A stretch of DNA of 64,000 nucleotides from contig NZ_BAAAPK010000001.1 of assembly GCF_039531105.1 (NCBI RefSeq), positions 1,116,001-1,180,000 on the forward strand. Reading direction: 5' to 3'. The position numbers were made by a program, and so were the translations under genes. The notes beneath the pieces are model-generated. The model saw only the letters and a program-made list of their open reading frames with translations, ran no database searches and was not told the DNA's origin. Shown one piece after another: positions 41,906 through 52,008 of the stretch (positions within the stretch are counted from its first letter, which is position 1; the number at the start of each line of letters is the position of its first letter). Origin of the DNA: Microbacterium lacus. Lineage in GTDB: Bacteria > Actinomycetota > Actinomycetes > Actinomycetales > Microbacteriaceae.

Positions 41906-43591
41906 GTGATTCAGACTGTGCTCGGACAGCCGGCCGTATTCCGCATCACGAACGACTCCGACGTCCTCTCGGAGTTCTCGCTGCGCGAACGGCGACTCCT
42001 CGTGGGCGCCCTCAACTTCCATGCGCTGATGGCACCGGGGCGCGATCTGATCGTGCACGGCTACGACGGCGATTGGACGACCCTTCCGCGCACGACCGAC
42101 GACGCGACCTTCGATGGCATGTCGCGCCAATTCCGTCGGCGGGTCTTCACCATCGGAGCGGCCAGCGAGATCTCTCCATCTTCGGGAGAGGGCGCTGAGG
42201 CATCAGCGATGGCACGAGCGCTCGCCGCCGGAGCGGTCCGGCATGTGCACGTCTCGCGAGACGAGGTGCTGGATTTCGACCCGCCGCGCGATCAGTCCAC
42301 CAGCGTGGTGCGACGAGCGCTCCGAGCGGTGCGAGCCCGCACGCCGCTCCTCTACGACGAGGCGCGTGACGTGGAGTTGCTCAGGCATCGGCGGGCCATC
42401 ACCCACCCCGCGCAAAGACGGCGCTTCGCGGAGGAGTTCTCGCCGGGGGGTATCCATGAGGACGGCGAGCTTGTCCCGGCGACGCGCCCACCAGCGCAGG
42501 CGCCGCGGGCAATCGTCATCGGAATGCACTGGTTCGAGTTGGGCGGTGCTGAACGTTGGGCTTTCGAAACCGTCAAGCTCGTCCGGGACGCGGGGTTCCT
42601 TCCCATCGTCTTGACCAACAGAGATTCCCACCATCCGTGGATCGGACGCCCGGAGCTGGACGGTGCCCTTCTGATTCCGTTCTCCGAGCCGACGGTGCGG
42701 TCGCAGACACCCGGTGTGGAGGAGCTGCTGAGTGCCATTCTGCGCACTTTCGATGTGCGTGGCATCGTCGTCCATCACAACCAATGGCTCTACGATCGGC
42801 TGCATTGGGTGGCGATGTCCCGGCCGGAGATCCCCATTATCGACTCGACGCACATCGTCGAGTACCGCGGTGGCGGCTTCCCCCACAGCAGTGTCCGGGT
42901 GGAGGATGTCATCACGCGGCACCACGTGATCTCGCCGACGCTACGCCACTGGATGGTGGAGACGCAGGGCGTGGCCGCGGAGAAGGTCGTCATGGCGCCG
43001 TTGGCGGGGTTGACCGTCCAGAGCGTCGAACCCACCTTCCGATCGCGAGGCGAGTCGGAGCCTTTCACGGTGGCCTTCGTCGGACGCATGGCGCGCCAGA
43101 AGGCGCCCGAAGTCTTCCTCGCGATGGCCCACCGTCTTCGTTCGGACCAGGCGCCGCTGCGCTTCATCATGCACGGCGACGGCGAGTTGTCGTCATGGGC
43201 CGATGACCTCATCGCGGCGTACTCGCTCCAAGGCATCGTCGAGAGGCGCGACTCGGATGTTCCGGTCGAGCACACGCTGGCCGAGGCCCACGTCCTCGTC
43301 GTGACATCGCACAACGAGGGCCTCACCCTCACGACTCTCGAGGCCATCAGCCACGGTGTCCCGGTGATCTCGACCGACGTGGGCGCGCAGTCCGACATCA
43401 TCCCGTCGCGGGCGCTCGTCAGCCGCAACGTGCATCTCGCCGTCCGCCAGGCCGCCCGAAAGGTCGCATGGCTCGCCGGCGACGAGAGCGCGCGCGAGGA
43501 GCTCTGGCGCGACGAGCGGCACGCGGAGCAGAAGCTCCTGTCCGCAACACCGGCAAGCGAATGGTTCACACAGGAGGTGGGATCGTGGTGA
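41906..43591 (+). CDS. Two-part glycosyltransferase family 4 protein
   Basis: A 561-residue protein. Residues of about 200-560 form a GT-B transferase (GMHWFELGGAERWAFETVKL for the acceptor side, then VAFVGRMARQKAPEVFLAMA and HNEGLTLTTLEAISHGVPVISTD for the donor side). The EX7E motif is visible as E-GLTLTTL-E. The first 190 residues have no recognised domain; they include several Arg-rich segments and could be an accessory domain specific to this polymer. The start is GTG 41906. It is coupled to the next gene by overlap. The sugar is unknown. Confidence 0.85.
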   Translation: MIQTVLGQPAVFRITNDSDVLSEFSLRERRLLVGALNFHALMAPGRDLIVHGYDGDWTTLPRTTDDATFDGMSRQFRRRVFTIGAASEISPSSGEGAEASAMARALAAGAVRHVHVSRDEVLDFDPPRDQSTSVVRRALRAVRARTPLLYDEARDVELLRHRRAITHPAQRRRFAEEFSPGGIHEDGELVPATRPPAQAPRAIVIGMHWFELGGAERWAFETVKLVRDAGFLPIVLTNRDSHHPWIGRPELDGALLIPFSEPTVRSQTPGVEELLSAILRTFDVRGIVVHHNQWLYDRLHWVAMSRPEIPIIDSTHIVEYRGGGFPHSSVRVEDVITRHHVISPTLRHWMVETQGVAAEKVVMAPLAGLTVQSVEPTFRSRGESEPFTVAFVGRMARQKAPEVFLAMAHRLRSDQAPLRFIMHGDGELSSWADDLIAAYSLQGIVERRDSDVPVEHTLAEAHVLVVTSHNEGLTLTTLEAISHGVPVISTDVGAQSDIIPSRALVSRNVHLAVRQAARKVAWLAGDESAREELWRDERHAEQKLLSATPASEWFTQEVGSW

Positions 43592-44487
43592 CGGTCGCCG
43601 CAGTCATCGTCACGTTCAACCGACTCGAGAAGCTCAAGAGCGTGATCGCCGCGCTTCAGGCCCAGACTCTAGCGCCGGCGACGCTGCTCATCATCGACAA
43701 CGCCTCGACCGACGGAACGGCAGATTACCTCGCGGGCCTGCGGCATGACCCTCGCATCGACGTGGTCACGATGGCGACGAACACGGGGGGAGCGGGCGGC
43801 TTCGCCGAGGGGATGCTGCGCGGTTACGCGACCGGCGCGGACCACGTGTGGATCATGGACGACGACTGCTACCCGCAGCCGACCGCGCTGGAAACGCTCG
43901 TGCGCGGATTCGACGAGGCCGTCGCCGAACTCGGCCCCGATGTGCCGTTCGCGTGCTCGGTCGTGAAATTCACGGACGATTCGATCTGTGAGATGAACAA
44001 CCCGGTCCCGACATGGGACTGGGGTCGCCTGATGGTCAAGGGCCAGCGCAACGTCATGGTCACCGCATGCTCGTTCGTGTCGGTGCTGATCCCTCGCTGG
44101 GCGATCGCCCGCTACGGCCTGCCCTACCGTGACTACTTCATCTGGTTCGATGACCGCGAGTACACCCTCCGCCTCACGAAGGTCTGCCCGGGCGTCCAGG
44201 TCCTCGACAGTGTCGTCATCCACGACATGGGCGACAACCGCGGGGTGAACTTCGCGATGGTGGATGCGAAGAGTCTCTGGAAGTTCGAGTACGGGGTGCG
44301 CAATGAGGCGTCCTATCAGTTGCACCACCGCGGCCTGCTCTACTTCCTCGAATTCGGCGCACGCCTGTTCGTGAGCCTGCACCGCGGCCGGGTACCGCTG
44401 CGCCTGCGCGCACGACTTCTGCGCAAGTGGCTGGCGGGAGTGACGTTCAACCCGTCCGTCGAGTTCCCCGAGCAGGTCGCCCGATGA
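43585..44487 (+). CDS. GlfT1-like galactofuranosyltransferase (GT2)
   Basis: A 300-residue GT-A transferase that begins VAAVIVTFNRLEKLKSVI. It has DNASTDGTADYL, an NTGGAGGFAEGM segment, the metal motif in WIMDDDCYPQP, and a WFDDREYTLR catalytic acid motif. This combination is characteristic of rhamnosyl- and galactofuranosyltransferases such as mycobacterial GlfT1 (about 304 residues). The UDP-galactopyranose mutase gene at 61662 would supply UDP-Galf, and the adjacent exporter resembles the one next to glfT1 in mycobacteria. GTG 43585 has AGGAGG seven bases upstream. Confidence 0.88.
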   Translation: MVTVAAVIVTFNRLEKLKSVIAALQAQTLAPATLLIIDNASTDGTADYLAGLRHDPRIDVVTMATNTGGAGGFAEGMLRGYATGADHVWIMDDDCYPQPTALETLVRGFDEAVAELGPDVPFACSVVKFTDDSICEMNNPVPTWDWGRLMVKGQRNVMVTACSFVSVLIPRWAIARYGLPYRDYFIWFDDREYTLRLTKVCPGVQVLDSVVIHDMGDNRGVNFAMVDAKSLWKFEYGVRNEASYQLHHRGLLYFLEFGARLFVSLHRGRVPLRLRARLLRKWLAGVTFNPSVEFPEQVAR

Positions 44488-44524
44488 CTCGCGCGACCGC
44501 TCGGAAGCGACGGATCCCCGGCAC

Positions 44525-46459
44525 GTGAACTGGCTCGCCATCGTCCCCGCCCTGCTGGCGGCGACGGCACTCCTCGCACTGCCCGGTGGGCTGGTGGCGT
44601 ACCTTCTGCGACTCCGAGGGCTGTGGCTCGTGGGAATCGCCGCTCCGCTGTCGGTGTCGCTCGTGGCCGTCTCGTCGCTCATCGGCGGGTGGACCGGAAT
44701 ACCGTGGAGCCCGTTTCCGCTCCTGGTCCTGACGGCCCTCGCCGCTCTCGCGGCGCTCGCCTGGTCGCGTTGGGTCGGCATTCCGGGCTCGCCGCGCCGC
44801 GCATCGCGTTCCCGGCTCCCGCAGATCCTGTCGGTGGCCGTTCCTGCGGTCGTGATCGGGTTCGTGCTCATGCGCAGCATGGTCTCTCCCGAGTACTTCG
44901 CGCAGCGGTACGACAACTTCTTCCACCTCAACGCCGTCCAGTACGTGCTCGACACCGCGAACGCGTCGCCGCTGTGGGTCGGGACGATGACGAGTGCCGA
45001 GGGTCTTCCGTTCTACCCCTCGGCGTGGCACGCAGTGGTTTCGCTCGTTGTCATGCTCTCGGGGGCGTCCGTCGTCGTCGCGAACAACGCCGTGATCATC
45101 GTCGTAGCGGCACTCGTCTGGCCCATCGGCGCCGTGCTGCTGACACGCACGCTCGTCGGGGCCGACAGGGTCGTCATCGTCGCCGCCGGTGTCCTGACCG
45201 CCGCGTCTCCGGCGTTCCCCTACCTCCCGCTGCACTACGGGGTGCTCTATCCGCTCTTCCTCGGACTCGCCTGCCTGCCCGCGGGTCTTGCGGTCGCCTA
45301 CCAGGCGCTGCGGCCCGAGCGCGTGGCACGACGACACGATGCAGTCCTCCTGCTCGTGCTCGCCGTACCGGGCATCGGTGTGGCCCACCCCGGCGCGCTG
45401 ATCGGCCTCCTGGCGCTGACGCTCCCCATGGTCGTCGGGACCCTTGCCGACCGGATCGCCCGGGCGTCGGGAGGACGAGCGCGTCTCCTCTGGGCGTCCG
45501 CGCTCGTCGGCTACTTCGTCGTGGGTCTCGTCCTCCTGCAACGCGTGCGCCCGCCGGCCGACCAGATCTACTGGCCCGTGATCGCGAGCCTGCCGCACGC
45601 CATCGGCGAAGTCGTCTCGGCCGCGGTATACCAGTACCCCATCGCTCCCGTACTGGCGGCAATGCTGATCATCGGCGCCTACTCGATCGTCCGCCGACCG
45701 ACGTACGGTCGCTGGATCGTTCTGGGCACGGCCGCTGTGGGCTCCGTCCTCTACATCACGGTGGCGGGGTCGCCGGTAGAGCTCCTCCGCACCTGGCTGA
45801 CGGCACCGTGGTACAACAACGCTCCCCGGCTCGCCTCCCTGTGGATGGTGGCCGTACTGCCCCTCGCGGCCGTCGGCACCACTGCTCTCGTGCGGTGGAT
45901 GATGCGGCGCGCGTCCCGGCTGCGCACATTCTCGTCGCGCTTCCCTGTCGTGGCGCTGGTCGTCTTCGCTGTGGTCCTCACCGTCACGACGCAGGGCACC
46001 GCGGTGCGGCAGGCGGCCGCGGACATCGAGTACACGTACAAGATGCGCTCCGACGCGCCGATCATCACTCCGGACGAGCTCGCACTCATCGACCGACTCG
46101 ACGAGCTGGTACCCGAGGGGGCCGTCATCGCCGGTGACCCCTGGACGGGGACGTCGTTCGCGTACGGCCTGAGCGGACGCCCGGTCCTGATGCCGCACCT
46201 GCTGATGGACGAGACCGAAGCCGCGCGCATCATCAACACGCGGCTGGACACGGACGGCGATTCGCCGGCTGTGTGCGACGCACTCGAGGAGACCGGCGTG
46301 CGCTACGTGCTCGACTTCGACCGCGGAGGGGACTTCATGGACAACGGCGGCGACTTCTCGGGGCTGGATCGGCTCGCCGACTCGCCCTACACCGAACTCG
46401 TCGCGGAAGAGGGCGGCGCCCAGCTCTTCCGGATCATCTCGTGCGGACTGACGTCATGA
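44525..46459 (+). CDS. Multi-pass membrane protein of the DUF6541 type
   Basis: A 644-residue protein with about 12-14 transmembrane helices and one larger extracellular C-terminal domain after about residue 500. It resembles the actinobacterial DUF6541 family, seen in polysaccharide loci and thought to be GT-C-like membrane glycosyltransferases. The first loop contains YFAQRYDNFFHLNAVQYVL with acidic residues, as in GT-C enzymes. That role is an inference. The tail holds PEGAVIAGDPWTGTSFAYGL. The start is GTG 44525. It overlaps the next glycosyltransferase as ATGA. Confidence 0.8.
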   Translation: MNWLAIVPALLAATALLALPGGLVAYLLRLRGLWLVGIAAPLSVSLVAVSSLIGGWTGIPWSPFPLLVLTALAALAALAWSRWVGIPGSPRRASRSRLPQILSVAVPAVVIGFVLMRSMVSPEYFAQRYDNFFHLNAVQYVLDTANASPLWVGTMTSAEGLPFYPSAWHAVVSLVVMLSGASVVVANNAVIIVVAALVWPIGAVLLTRTLVGADRVVIVAAGVLTAASPAFPYLPLHYGVLYPLFLGLACLPAGLAVAYQALRPERVARRHDAVLLLVLAVPGIGVAHPGALIGLLALTLPMVVGTLADRIARASGGRARLLWASALVGYFVVGLVLLQRVRPPADQIYWPVIASLPHAIGEVVSAAVYQYPIAPVLAAMLIIGAYSIVRRPTYGRWIVLGTAAVGSVLYITVAGSPVELLRTWLTAPWYNNAPRLASLWMVAVLPLAAVGTTALVRWMMRRASRLRTFSSRFPVVALVVFAVVLTVTTQGTAVRQAAADIEYTYKMRSDAPIITPDELALIDRLDELVPEGAVIAGDPWTGTSFAYGLSGRPVLMPHLLMDETEAARIINTRLDTDGDSPAVCDALEETGVRYVLDFDRGGDFMDNGGDFSGLDRLADSPYTELVAEEGGAQLFRIISCGLTS

Positions 46460-47349
46460 ATCGCGTCGAGATCGTCGTCCCGTTCTGGGGCGAGCCCGGT
46501 CTGCTCTACGAGACCGTCCGTTCCGTGCAAGCCCAGACCGTCCGCGAGTGGCGGCTCACGGTCATCGACGACTGCTACCCCGACCCTGCTGTGAGCGAGT
46601 GGTTCTCGCAGCTCGACGACAGCCGCATCACGTACATCCGGAACGAGGTGAACCTCGGCATCACGGAGAATTACCGGGAGGCCATCCGGCGCGCACGAGG
46701 CGAGTACCTGACGATCCTGGGTTGCGACGACCTGCTGCACCCCGGCTATCTCGAGGTGGTCGGTCGGACGATCGACGCCGTGCCCGATGCCGACGTCATC
46801 CAGCCAGGAGTCCAGGTGATCGACGAGCACGGGACGCCGGTGCTCCCGCTTGTCGACCGGGTGAAGCAGCGCATGCTCGCGCCGCGCGGCGGGAAGGGGA
46901 TCGCGGTGCTGCGCGGTGAGCGCATGGCGACGAGCCTCATCCGCGGTGACTGGCTCTACTGGCCGTCTCTCACCTTCCGCACTGACACCCTGCGGCGGAT
47001 CGATTTCCGCGACGGCTTGCCGATCATCCAGGACCTCGCGCTCCTGATGGACATCGCGTTCGAGGGCGGGAGTCTGGCTTACAACCCCACACCGGCGTTC
47101 TCCTACCGTCGGCATGGGGGGAGTGCCTCGCAGAAGACCCTGCTCGATGGTCGCCGCTTCCGCGACGAGCGCACCTACTACGCCGAAGCGGGCGCCCTCG
47201 CGCGGGCGATGGGGTGGGATCGCACCCAGCGCACGGCGAGGCTGCGCGTCATGTCGCGCCTGCACGGCATCGCCGAGCTGCCCGGAGTCCTCCGGCACGG
47301 AACACGTGCCGGACTACAATCGACACTCGCGCACATCTTCGCTTTCTGA
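46456..47349 (+). CDS. Glycosyltransferase family 2 (GT-A)
   Basis: A 297-residue inverting transferase. It begins NRVEIVVPFWGEPGLLYETV, then TVIDDCYPDP (nucleotide-binding Asp), NLGITENYREAIRRARGEYL, and LGCDDLLHPGYLE (DxD-like metal site). FRDGLPIIQDLALLMDIAF is the catalytic base region. It is soluble and works in the cytoplasm. ATG 46456 overlaps the upstream gene. The donor is not predictable, but the sequence resembles rhamnosyl- or galactosyltransferases of wall polymers. Confidence 0.88.
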   Translation: MNRVEIVVPFWGEPGLLYETVRSVQAQTVREWRLTVIDDCYPDPAVSEWFSQLDDSRITYIRNEVNLGITENYREAIRRARGEYLTILGCDDLLHPGYLEVVGRTIDAVPDADVIQPGVQVIDEHGTPVLPLVDRVKQRMLAPRGGKGIAVLRGERMATSLIRGDWLYWPSLTFRTDTLRRIDFRDGLPIIQDLALLMDIAFEGGSLAYNPTPAFSYRRHGGSASQKTLLDGRRFRDERTYYAEAGALARAMGWDRTQRTARLRVMSRLHGIAELPGVLRHGTRAGLQSTLAHIFAF

Positions 47350-47398
47350 CCCGCGCGGGCTCCACCGAGCCACTCGCCCCACGCTCTGGAGAATCTGC

Positions 47399-48535
47399 AT
47401 GCCCGAACACGTGCTCATCACCGGTGGTGCCGGATTCATCGGCACGCGCGTCGCGCGCCGCCTCGTCGACGCGGGGCACACCGTCACGGTGCTCGACTCC
47501 CTGATCGCCCAGGTCCACGGGGACGACCCTGAGGTCACCTCGCCGCTGCTGCGGTCGCTGGACGGGGTCGCCGACGTCGTCCGGGGGACGGTGACCTCGG
47601 CCGACGACCTGCGGCGCGCTCTGACCGGTGCCACCCTCGTCGTACACCTCGCCGCCGAGACCGGCACCGGGCAGTCGATGTACGAGATCGACCGCTACGT
47701 CGAGGCGAACGTCGGCGGCACCGCGAAGCTCCTCGACATCCTCGCAAATGAGAAGCACGATGTGCGCCGGATCGTCGTGGCATCGTCGCGCTCGATCTAC
47801 GGCGAAGGGTCCTATCGAACCGAGGACGGGCGGGTCGTCCATCCACCACACCGTGCGGATGCGGCTATGGCGGCAGGCGACTTCGACGTGCACATGCCGG
47901 GCGAGGGCCCGATCACCGTGATCCCCACGGATGAGTCCGCGAAGCTGCATCCCTCCTCGGTGTACGGCATCACCAAGCAGGTGCAGGAATCACTCATCAT
48001 GACGGTCGCGCCCACGATCGGCATCGAGCCGGTCGCGTTGCGCTATCAGAACGTCTACGGTCCCGGGCAGTCCCTCAAGAACCCCTATACCGGCATCCTC
48101 TCGATCTTCTCCACGCTCATCCGACAGGGCAAGGAGATCAACATCTTCGAGGACGGACTCGAGAGCCGTGACTTCGTGTACATCGACGACGTCGTCGAGG
48201 CCACGTTCCGCGCGGCGACCGTCGCCGATGCGGCCGGCGGGGTCTTCAACGTCGGCTCGGGTGTCGCCACGACGGTCCGTGAAGTCGTCGACGCGCTGTT
48301 CAGCGCTTTCGGCAGCGAGGTGCCCACGCGGGTGTCGGGCAACTACCGTCTCGGCGACATCCGCCACAACGTCGCTGACACCACACGTCTGCGCGACGTG
48401 CTCGGCTACGAGCCCGAGGTGGCGTTCCGCGACGGCGTCGCACGGTTCGTCGAATGGGTGCTCAGCGAGCCCCTCGAAGGCGACTCATACCAGCGCTCTC
48501 TCGATGAGATGGCCTCGCGGAATCTGCTGAAGTGA
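47399..48535 (+). CDS. NAD-dependent sugar-nucleotide epimerase/dehydratase
   Basis: A 378-residue extended short-chain dehydrogenase. The NAD loop is [20 protein letters not shown] at residues 5-24. The catalytic pattern is Ser in VASSRSIYGEG and YGITK as YxxxK. RYQNVYGPGQSLKNPYTGILS is a substrate segment often found in dTDP-L-rhamnose 4-epimerases and related enzymes. With rml genes downstream, a dTDP- or UDP-hexose 4-epimerase converting a rhamnose-type sugar is plausible. ATG 47399. It overlaps the acyltransferase gene by four bases. Confidence 0.86.
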   Translation: MPEHVLITGGAGFIGTRVARRLVDAGHTVTVLDSLIAQVHGDDPEVTSPLLRSLDGVADVVRGTVTSADDLRRALTGATLVVHLAAETGTGQSMYEIDRYVEANVGGTAKLLDILANEKHDVRRIVVASSRSIYGEGSYRTEDGRVVHPPHRADAAMAAGDFDVHMPGEGPITVIPTDESAKLHPSSVYGITKQVQESLIMTVAPTIGIEPVALRYQNVYGPGQSLKNPYTGILSIFSTLIRQGKEINIFEDGLESRDFVYIDDVVEATFRAATVADAAGGVFNVGSGVATTVREVVDALFSAFGSEVPTRVSGNYRLGDIRHNVADTTRLRDVLGYEPEVAFRDGVARFVEWVLSEPLEGDSYQRSLDEMASRNLLK

Positions 48536-49617
48536 CTGTGGGCCTCGCGCTCGCCGGTGCCCCCTTCCCCTATCGCGCCAACAGCCTCAACCTCTTCCGC
48601 TTGATCCTGGCGGCGATGGTGCTCTTCGCGCACTCGTTCTACATCGTGGGCGAAGGGGAAGGTCCGAAGATCCAGGGGGAGAACCTGGGTGGGTGGGCGG
48701 TCGCGGGATTCTTCGTGCTGAGCGGATTCCTCATCACCCGGAGCCGACTGCGGACCGCGCCCGGGGAGTACCTTTTGCACCGCATCGCCCGCATCTTCCC
48801 GGGCTTCCTGGTGTGCCTGATCGTCACCTCGTTCGTGTTCGCCCCGATCGCGGCGCTGATCGAGCACGGCACCCTCGCGGGCTTCATGAGCACCCCCATC
48901 ACGCCCCTGCAGTACGTCTGGTCGAACCTCACGCTGTACATCGACAGCTACACGATCGGCACGACGCTGGAGTCGGTGCCGTATCCGGGCGTCTGGAACG
49001 GTTCGCTCTGGACCCTGTTCTACGAGTTCCTGTGCTACATGCTCGTCTGGCTCCTGGGCGGGATCGCGCTGTTCCGCCGCAACGGATGGATGGCTGGCGC
49101 GGTGTTCGTGCTGAGCCTGTTCGTGTGGATCGGCGCCTCGCTCGCGGAGCGATGGGGGCTCGACGCGAGCTTCCTCCTTTTCGCCAAGCTCGCGCCTTTC
49201 TTCCTCGGTGGCGCGCTCGTCTTCTTCATCGTCGAGCGCTCGGGGATCAACGCGATCGTCGCCGTCTTCTCGCTGACGATCGCCGTCGTGCTCATCGTCG
49301 CCGTCCCGCGCTGGGGTGGTCAGGCATCCGCGCCTTTCCTCGCGTACGGTCTGCTGTGGCTGTCCTCCGTCGTTCCCCAGCCGCGCTGGGTGGCCCGCAA
49401 CGACGTCAGCTACGGCTTCTACATCTACGCCTGGCCCATGCAGCAGATCGCCGTCCTGCTGGGTGCAGCGGCGCTCGGTCTGCCCGTGTACATCCTCATC
49501 GCGGCCGTCATGACGTTCGTCCTCGCCTGGCTCAGCTGGGTGGTCGTGGAACATCGCGCGATGGAATGGGCCCGCCCGCGCGCTGGGCGGCTGCGCCCCA
49601 CTCCCGTCGGTCCGTGA
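48532..49617 (+). CDS. Acyltransferase family 3 membrane protein
   Basis: A 361-residue membrane acyltransferase with about ten helices that adds acetyl or another acyl group to surface sugars. The opening NSLNLFRLILAAMVLFAHSF has the family's conserved catalytic-type His, and FFVLSGFLITRSRLRT and RIARIFPGFLVCLIV follow. There is no SGNH domain. The start is GTG 48532, overlapping the epimerase stop. Its acceptor is probably the polymer made by the neighbouring transferases. Confidence 0.9.
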   Translation: MTVGLALAGAPFPYRANSLNLFRLILAAMVLFAHSFYIVGEGEGPKIQGENLGGWAVAGFFVLSGFLITRSRLRTAPGEYLLHRIARIFPGFLVCLIVTSFVFAPIAALIEHGTLAGFMSTPITPLQYVWSNLTLYIDSYTIGTTLESVPYPGVWNGSLWTLFYEFLCYMLVWLLGGIALFRRNGWMAGAVFVLSLFVWIGASLAERWGLDASFLLFAKLAPFFLGGALVFFIVERSGINAIVAVFSLTIAVVLIVAVPRWGGQASAPFLAYGLLWLSSVVPQPRWVARNDVSYGFYIYAWPMQQIAVLLGAAALGLPVYILIAAVMTFVLAWLSWVVVEHRAMEWARPRAGRLRPTPVGP

Positions 49618-49647
49618 CCGCATCGACCCTTCAGATCTGGATTCCCC

Positions 49648-50748
49648 ATGCCCCGCGTCCTCGTCGATCTCCTCTCCTACACCGGTACGAAAGGGGGGAT
49701 GGAGACCTACACGCGCGATCTTTACCGTGAGCTCGGGCGGCTGGAGGACGACTACGACTACATCGGCTTCGTGAGCCGGGAGGGGGCCGATCTCGACCTG
49801 TCGTGGTTCCCCGGGCCGATCGTGCGCTCGGGCATCAGTGGCGAGAACCGGTTCGTATGGGCGTGGGGCGAGCTGACCCAAGTCGCCCGCGCCGCCGTCC
49901 GGCACGACGCGGACCTGGTGCACGCCCCGGCGACCTTAGGCCCACGTAAGACGCGCATGCCCACGGTCGTGACAATGCACGACATGCTCTATTGGAGCCA
50001 TCCGGAGTACATGAGCACACCGCTCTACACTGCGCCGGTCAAATGGATGGAGAAGGTGGCGGCCCGCAACGCGCGGCGCGTGATCACGATCAGCCCGGAC
50101 TCCGCCACCGAGATCGCGAAGTACCTCGGCGTGAGGGACGACAGACTCGACGTCGTGCCGCTGGCAGGGTCGTCGCCCGCGGGGGTCGACCGGCGCCGGG
50201 CGGGCGAGGATGGTCCGCTCATCCTCGCCATGGGCAATCGCCGCCCGCACAAGAACTGGGCTGCGCTCATCCGGGCCTCCGCGCTGCTGCCGCTCGAGCG
50301 TCGACCCCGCGTCGTGATCACCGGGGGTCGCGGAGAGGATCCTCTGGCCGAGGTCGCGCGCGAGTACGACGTCGCCTCGACGGTCGAGCTGCGCGGATGG
50401 GTGGATGACGCGGAGGTCCGCGACCTCTACTCCACCGCGACGGCGCTCGCGATCCCCTCGCTCGCCGAGGGCTTCTCGCTCCCGGCGCTCGAGGCGATGG
50501 GCGCCGGTGTTCCCGTGCTGCTCAGCGACATCGGCGTCCACCGGTATGTCGGCGGCGAGGCGGCGCGCTACTTCGACCCGCACGACGACGAGGCGCTGGC
50601 TGAGCTGATGGACGCTGTCGTGGGGGATGCCGCCCTCCAGGCCGAACTCAGCGCAGCGGGTCTGGCACGGGCGGCCGAATTCACCTGGACGCGGACCGCG
50701 CGCGAGACGCGCACGTCATTCGACCGGGCGCTCGGCATCTCCCGCTGA
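49648..50748 (+). CDS. Glycosyltransferase family 4
   Basis: A 366-residue GT-B transferase of the mannosyltransferase-like group. It begins PRVLVDLLSYTGTKGGMETY, and then shows TMHDMLYWSHPEYM and NARRVITISPDSATEIAKYL. The donor part has LAMGNRRPHKNWAALIRASA and AIPSLAEGFSLPALEAMGAG, with the EX7E motif starting at the Glu of AEGFSLPALEAM. ATG 49648. Its last 33 bases overlap the convergent flippase gene. Confidence 0.9.
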   Translation: MPRVLVDLLSYTGTKGGMETYTRDLYRELGRLEDDYDYIGFVSREGADLDLSWFPGPIVRSGISGENRFVWAWGELTQVARAAVRHDADLVHAPATLGPRKTRMPTVVTMHDMLYWSHPEYMSTPLYTAPVKWMEKVAARNARRVITISPDSATEIAKYLGVRDDRLDVVPLAGSSPAGVDRRRAGEDGPLILAMGNRRPHKNWAALIRASALLPLERRPRVVITGGRGEDPLAEVAREYDVASTVELRGWVDDAEVRDLYSTATALAIPSLAEGFSLPALEAMGAGVPVLLSDIGVHRYVGGEAARYFDPHDDEALAELMDAVVGDAALQAELSAAGLARAAEFTWTRTARETRTSFDRALGISR

Positions 50749-52008
50749 CGGGCCGCCGCCGGTCCTCCGACGACGGACCGCGGAACCGGCTGCGTGCGTG
50801 AGAACGCCCGCCGCCGGCGCGGCGAGGATGGCCGTCAGCACCCGTGCGGGGTCTTCCCACGGGAGGAGTAGCCCACCGACCAGCACGGCGGAGGCGACGG
50901 CCCATCCGGCGAGGTAGACGCCGTGTCGTCCGGAGGCCAGTACGGCGGGACCCGTGATGCACAGCAGTCCGGTGAGTCCGGCGCTCGCGACGATCAGCGC
51001 GTACGCGGCGGCAGGCAGCTCGTAGCGATCGCCGTAGAGGAGCACGATGATCCACGGTCCGACGAAGAGCGCGAGCACCGACAGCACCCCGGTGAGCGCC
51101 AGCAGCGCGCCGCCCAGTCGGAGCACGCGGCGCCGAACGGCGTGGGCATCGTCGCGGAACGTCACGACCAGATAGCTCTGCAGGGCGAGCAACGGGATCA
51201 CCAGAGGCGCTCGCGTCAGAGTGATGACGAGGATGAGCGACGCGAGCAGGGCGCCGTTCGTGCGCGGTGAGGTGAGTCCGAGCAGGAAGGGCAATCCGCT
51301 GATCATCAGACCGGTCGCGGCGGCGGCGGCGACCGTCGTCAGGCTGTTGCGGCCCAGGGCGCCGATCCCGGTGTCGAGGTGGAGGGTGGCGCGGATCGAT
51401 CGTGCCGACAGCGCGAGCACTCCGACGAACGCGAGGAGGAAAGGGACGGCGACGGCCCAGCCGAGCGCGACCATCCCTCCGCCGAGCGCGAGCGCGGCAG
51501 TGACCGCGATCAGGCGGAGGGCCGAATCACTCACGGTCATCGTCGCCACGGCGGGCCAGTTGCGCACGCCGTACAGAGCGCCGCTGAGGACGGCCACCAT
51601 CGTGTAGCCGAGCGTCGCCACGGCGACCGCAGCCACGAGCATCGCGACGTCCGCGGCGAACACAGCCGGTGCCCACAGGGGCGAGGTCGCGACGACCGTC
51701 GGCACCGCGACGGCGGCCGCGACTCCTGCGAATCCCCAGAGGCTGCGCCAGCCGGAGCCCTTCCGGTCGGCGGTGGGATGTGCGGCGCGGGTCAGTTCGT
51801 TCTGGATGCCGGACAGGGCGGAGACGATGAGATAGACCACCGACCAGAAGACGCTGAACGCGATGTACTCGTCGGTGCCGGTGAAGGCGGGGACGACCGC
51901 TTGGATCACATACCCGATGGCGCCGGCGACGACCGTGGCGCCCAGGACGTAGGTCAGGCCGCGATCCCGTGCCGGCGGGCGCGCTCCGGTCAGGTCAGAT
52001 GCGCTCAT
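50716..52008 (-). CDS. Polysaccharide flippase-like membrane protein (Wzx/MATE-like)
   Basis: A 430-residue protein with about 12 transmembrane helices in the layout of lipid-linked oligosaccharide flippases of the polysaccharide biosynthesis (MVF/MATE-like) group. It opens GLTYVLGATVVAGAIGYVIQ after a short polar N-terminus, and several helices carry Arg or Lys at their ends. ATG 52008 is used; in-frame codons farther upstream are in the next gene. It overlaps the DUF2304 gene by 14 bases. Its presence beside an ABC exporter suggests that two lipid-linked glycans are handled, or that this one moves a smaller glycolipid. Confidence 0.8.
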   Translation of the reverse strand: MSASDLTGARPPARDRGLTYVLGATVVAGAIGYVIQAVVPAFTGTDEYIAFSVFWSVVYLIVSALSGIQNELTRAAHPTADRKGSGWRSLWGFAGVAAAVAVPTVVATSPLWAPAVFAADVAMLVAAVAVATLGYTMVAVLSGALYGVRNWPAVATMTVSDSALRLIAVTAALALGGGMVALGWAVAVPFLLAFVGVLALSARSIRATLHLDTGIGALGRNSLTTVAAAAATGLMISGLPFLLGLTSPRTNGALLASLILVITLTRAPLVIPLLALQSYLVVTFRDDAHAVRRRVLRLGGALLALTGVLSVLALFVGPWIIVLLYGDRYELPAAAYALIVASAGLTGLLCITGPAVLASGRHGVYLAGWAVASAVLVGGLLLPWEDPARVLTAILAAPAAGVLTHAAGSAVRRRRTGGGPSAGDAERPVE